Assembly: GCA_022545745.1 (NCBI GenBank)
Contig: JACZQL010000098.1
Span: forward strand, 1 to 5,977
DNA: 5,977 nt
Direction: 5' to 3'
From: Deltaproteobacteria bacterium
GTDB lineage: Bacteria; Desulfobacterota_B; Binatia; UBA9968
Position numbers and translations under genes: made by a program. Positions 5,020 through 5,977 of this stretch are shown one piece after another; position 1 is the stretch's first letter, and each line of letters begins with the position of its first letter. The notes below the pieces were generated by a model that was given only the letters and a program-made list of their open reading frames with translations, ran no database searches and was not told the DNA's origin.

Positions 5020-5568
5020 ATGAGCAAGTCAGCGGGGAAGATTGATCTCGCTAAGTTTCGAGAGGCCAATCAGGAGCAACGCGAGCGCGTGAAGGCGGGA
5101 GTTGGAGGACATACCATTCAATCCCGTGCAGTCATACGGTTGCTCGAAGATCAGCTCAAGGAGGCAAGGGTGGGAGATTATACCATCCTCTGCGACGAGG
5201 CTAAGTCCAGGAGAGGAGGAGGTAAAGCCCCGGGGCCTTTATCGTACTTTGTCGCTGCCGTTGGATTTTGAATGTTTAGCCAACTGACGCGGTACGCGTC
5301 AGAGATGAATGTTGTCATCGAAGATGCAGAGATGGATATCCGTATGAGCTATGATACCCGTGGCAAGCTAGGGGTGGCCGACGTCTCTCCCGCCTGCCAG
5401 GGCGTCAATTATGTTTTTAAAATTAAGAGCCCAGCGGAATCGCAGCGGGTGAAAGAATTGGTTGAGAGGATCGAAAAAGGTTGCCATACCATGAACACCA
5501 TAAGAAACCCTATCCCCGTATTAGGGAAGGTCGTTCACAACGGGGAGGAAATTGAAGTGAAGATCTGA
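5020..5568 (+). CDS. OsmC/Ohr-family selenoprotein (in-frame UGA = selenocysteine 84)
   Basis: Read through the TGA at 5269-5271, this is one 182-residue OsmC-family protein, a thiol-dependent peroxidase fold expected to reduce organic or related peroxides in the cytosol. Before the TGA: DYTILCDE, then GGGKAPGPLSYFVAAVGF. After it, in the same frame: MFSQLTRYASEMNVVIEDAE, SPACQGVNYVFKIKSP and EKGCHTMNTIRNPIPV. The TGA falls exactly where the family has its first conserved cysteine (peroxidatic, in GF-C-L-like context). The second conserved cysteine is C155 in EKGC. Neither half is a complete OsmC domain alone, and no frame change is needed to join them. AAGGAGG 7 bases before ATG 5020 is an ideal Shine-Dalgarno sequence. 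The ATG right after the TGA has none, so the second half is not a separate gene. A SECIS-like hairpin follows the TGA. Other Cys are C58 and C126. OsmC-like selenoproteins have been reported from metagenomes. The normal stop is also TGA (5566-5568). Confidence 0.9.
5284..5302 (+). promoter_or_regulatory. Bacterial SECIS element (selenocysteine insertion hairpin)
   Basis: CUGACGCG (5284-5291) and CGCGUCAG (5295-5302) form a perfect 8-bp stem with a GUA loop (5292-5294). Counting the U of UGA as 1, the sequence GGU at the stem-loop junction occupies 23-25, close to the critical G23-U24 of the E. coli fdhF SECIS loop. The loop G lies 21 bases after the UGA, inside the usual bacterial range. The stem lies entirely within codons of the OsmC gene, as expected for a bacterial SECIS read by SelB. 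Confidence 0.82.
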
Positions 5569-5619
5569 GAAGGGAAACCCTTCAGAAAATAAAGAAATCA
5601 TACCAATCATATAATTGGT
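5569..5619. repeat. Two small hairpins after the OsmC stop
   Basis: GAAGGG/CCCTTC (5569-5574, 5578-5583; AAA loop) starts immediately after the OsmC stop. ACCAAT/ATTGGT (5602-5607, 5614-5619; 6-base loop) follows. Neither is followed by a T-run on either strand, so intrinsic termination is not supported. They may stabilise the OsmC mRNA 3' end. The rest of the 168-base convergent gap to dnaA shows no gene. Confidence 0.4.
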
Positions 5620-5736
5620 TCCTGGTCAGCGTCCATTGGCCAACCCGTTTTTGTTCCCTAAAGAACGTAACATACCACACCATCTGGACCCACCCTCATT
5701 ACCTCACAACATTGGACACAGTAATTGTGAGTGCTT

Positions 5737-5977
5737 TTAGCCCTTTAGGGTTCTTTCCAGGGTCTCAATGGTAGACTGCAGGAAAGGATCGTCTTTCATT
5801 CTCTTTTCAATGATCTTCGAGGCATGGATCACCGTAGAGTGATCCTTCCCCCCGAATTTATCTCCAATGACGGGAAATGAGGTGGTGGTGTGCTTTCGGC
5901 AGAGATACATGGCCATCTGGCGCGGCAGTGCGATGTTTTTGGTCCGCCTTTTTGACTTTAATTCTCCCATCTTGAGA
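5737..5977 (-). CDS. dnaA: Chromosomal replication initiator DnaA, C-terminal domain IV (partial)
   Basis: The 79 visible residues are the DNA-binding domain IV of DnaA, the initiator that binds 9-mer DnaA boxes at oriC. KSKRRT holds the basic-loop Arg (matching E. coli R399), [14 protein letters not shown] the following helix, and [12 protein letters not shown] the DnaA signature helix-turn-helix. E. coli has DHTT where this has DHST, a conservative change at a base-contacting position. The frame stays open to the window edge (Leu-Lys precede the internal Met at 5970), so this Met is not taken as the start; the AAA+ domain should lie beyond the window. The stop is at 5737-5739. The gene converges on the OsmC gene, and no dnaN follows it, unlike the common dnaA-dnaN order. 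A short stand-alone domain-IV protein starting at 5970 is the less likely alternative. Confidence 0.88.
   Translation of the reverse strand, partial: LKMGELKSKRRTKNIALPRQMAMYLCRKHTTTSFPVIGDKFGGKDHSTVIHASKIIEKRMKDDPFLQSTIETLERTLKG

Noticed and set aside
5269..5271. Nonsense mutation or sequencing error in OsmC
   Set aside because: The exact match to the peroxidatic Cys position plus a well-placed SECIS-like hairpin make selenocysteine far more likely, though genome-level confirmation is needed.
5272..5568. A separate 98-residue gene starting at the ATG just after the TGA
   Set aside because: No Shine-Dalgarno sequence precedes it, it lacks the N-terminal half of the OsmC fold, and it is in frame with the upstream half through a TGA at the catalytic Cys position.
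5569..5583. Intrinsic terminator after the OsmC gene
   Set aside because: The hairpin is followed by an A-rich stretch, not a T-run, on the plus strand, and no T-run follows it on the minus strand.
1..5977. tRNA, rRNA or CRISPR array
   Set aside because: No cloverleaf with a T-loop consensus, no rRNA motifs and no regularly spaced direct repeats were seen on either strand.

Overview
The window looks like chromosomal DNA from an uncultured anaerobic or facultative bacterium that inserts selenocysteine. This is inferred from an in-frame UGA in an OsmC-family gene, a BchE-like radical SAM enzyme, and a dnaA C-terminus resembling those of Desulfobacterota and related lineages. The lineage is a guess from protein style, not a measured placement.

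Layout, left to right. (1) Minus strand, 1-86: the N-terminus of an exported protein with a signal peptide, cut by the window edge. (2) Minus strand, 108-1580: a 490-residue aldehyde dehydrogenase of the 2-hydroxymuconic / 2-aminomuconic semialdehyde dehydrogenase type, with its own promoter just upstream. (3) 1737-1799: a strong compound hairpin separating it from the next gene. (4) Minus strand, 1837-3354: a B12-binding-type radical SAM protein of the BchE superfamily, with a near-consensus promoter and a leader containing four small tandem hairpins. (5) 3543-4025, plus strand: a gutted amidohydrolase (ACMSD-like superfamily) gene. Its promoter, ribosome binding site and first 19 codons remain, and so do its last ~34 codons. 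The middle is gone and is occupied by a palindrome-rich stretch with three copies of a CCACGGGGTG-type motif and a 9-bp direct repeat. (6) Minus strand, 4050-4769: a deiodinase-like thioredoxin-fold protein with SxxC where a redox CxxC or Sec would be expected. (7) 4770-5019: a divergent intergenic region carrying a perfect 14-bp palindrome. (8) Plus strand, 5020-5568: an OsmC/Ohr-family protein. Its peroxidatic cysteine codon is TGA, followed at the correct distance by a perfect 8-bp hairpin with a GGU at the loop, as in bacterial SECIS elements. (9) Minus strand, 5737-5977: the C-terminal DNA-binding domain of DnaA, running off the window.

The main result is the OsmC selenoprotein. A standard gene caller splits it into two adjacent hypothetical genes (83 and 98 aa) because an ATG follows the TGA directly. 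It is divergent from the deiodinase-like gene, so the two may form a small thiol/selenol peroxide-defence or dehalogenation unit sharing a control region (inference). The semialdehyde dehydrogenase and the amidohydrolase remnant belong to families that act in consecutive steps of 2-amino-3-carboxymuconate semialdehyde breakdown. The locus may therefore once have carried part of an aromatic ring-cleavage pathway, but no dioxygenase or other pathway gene is visible here.
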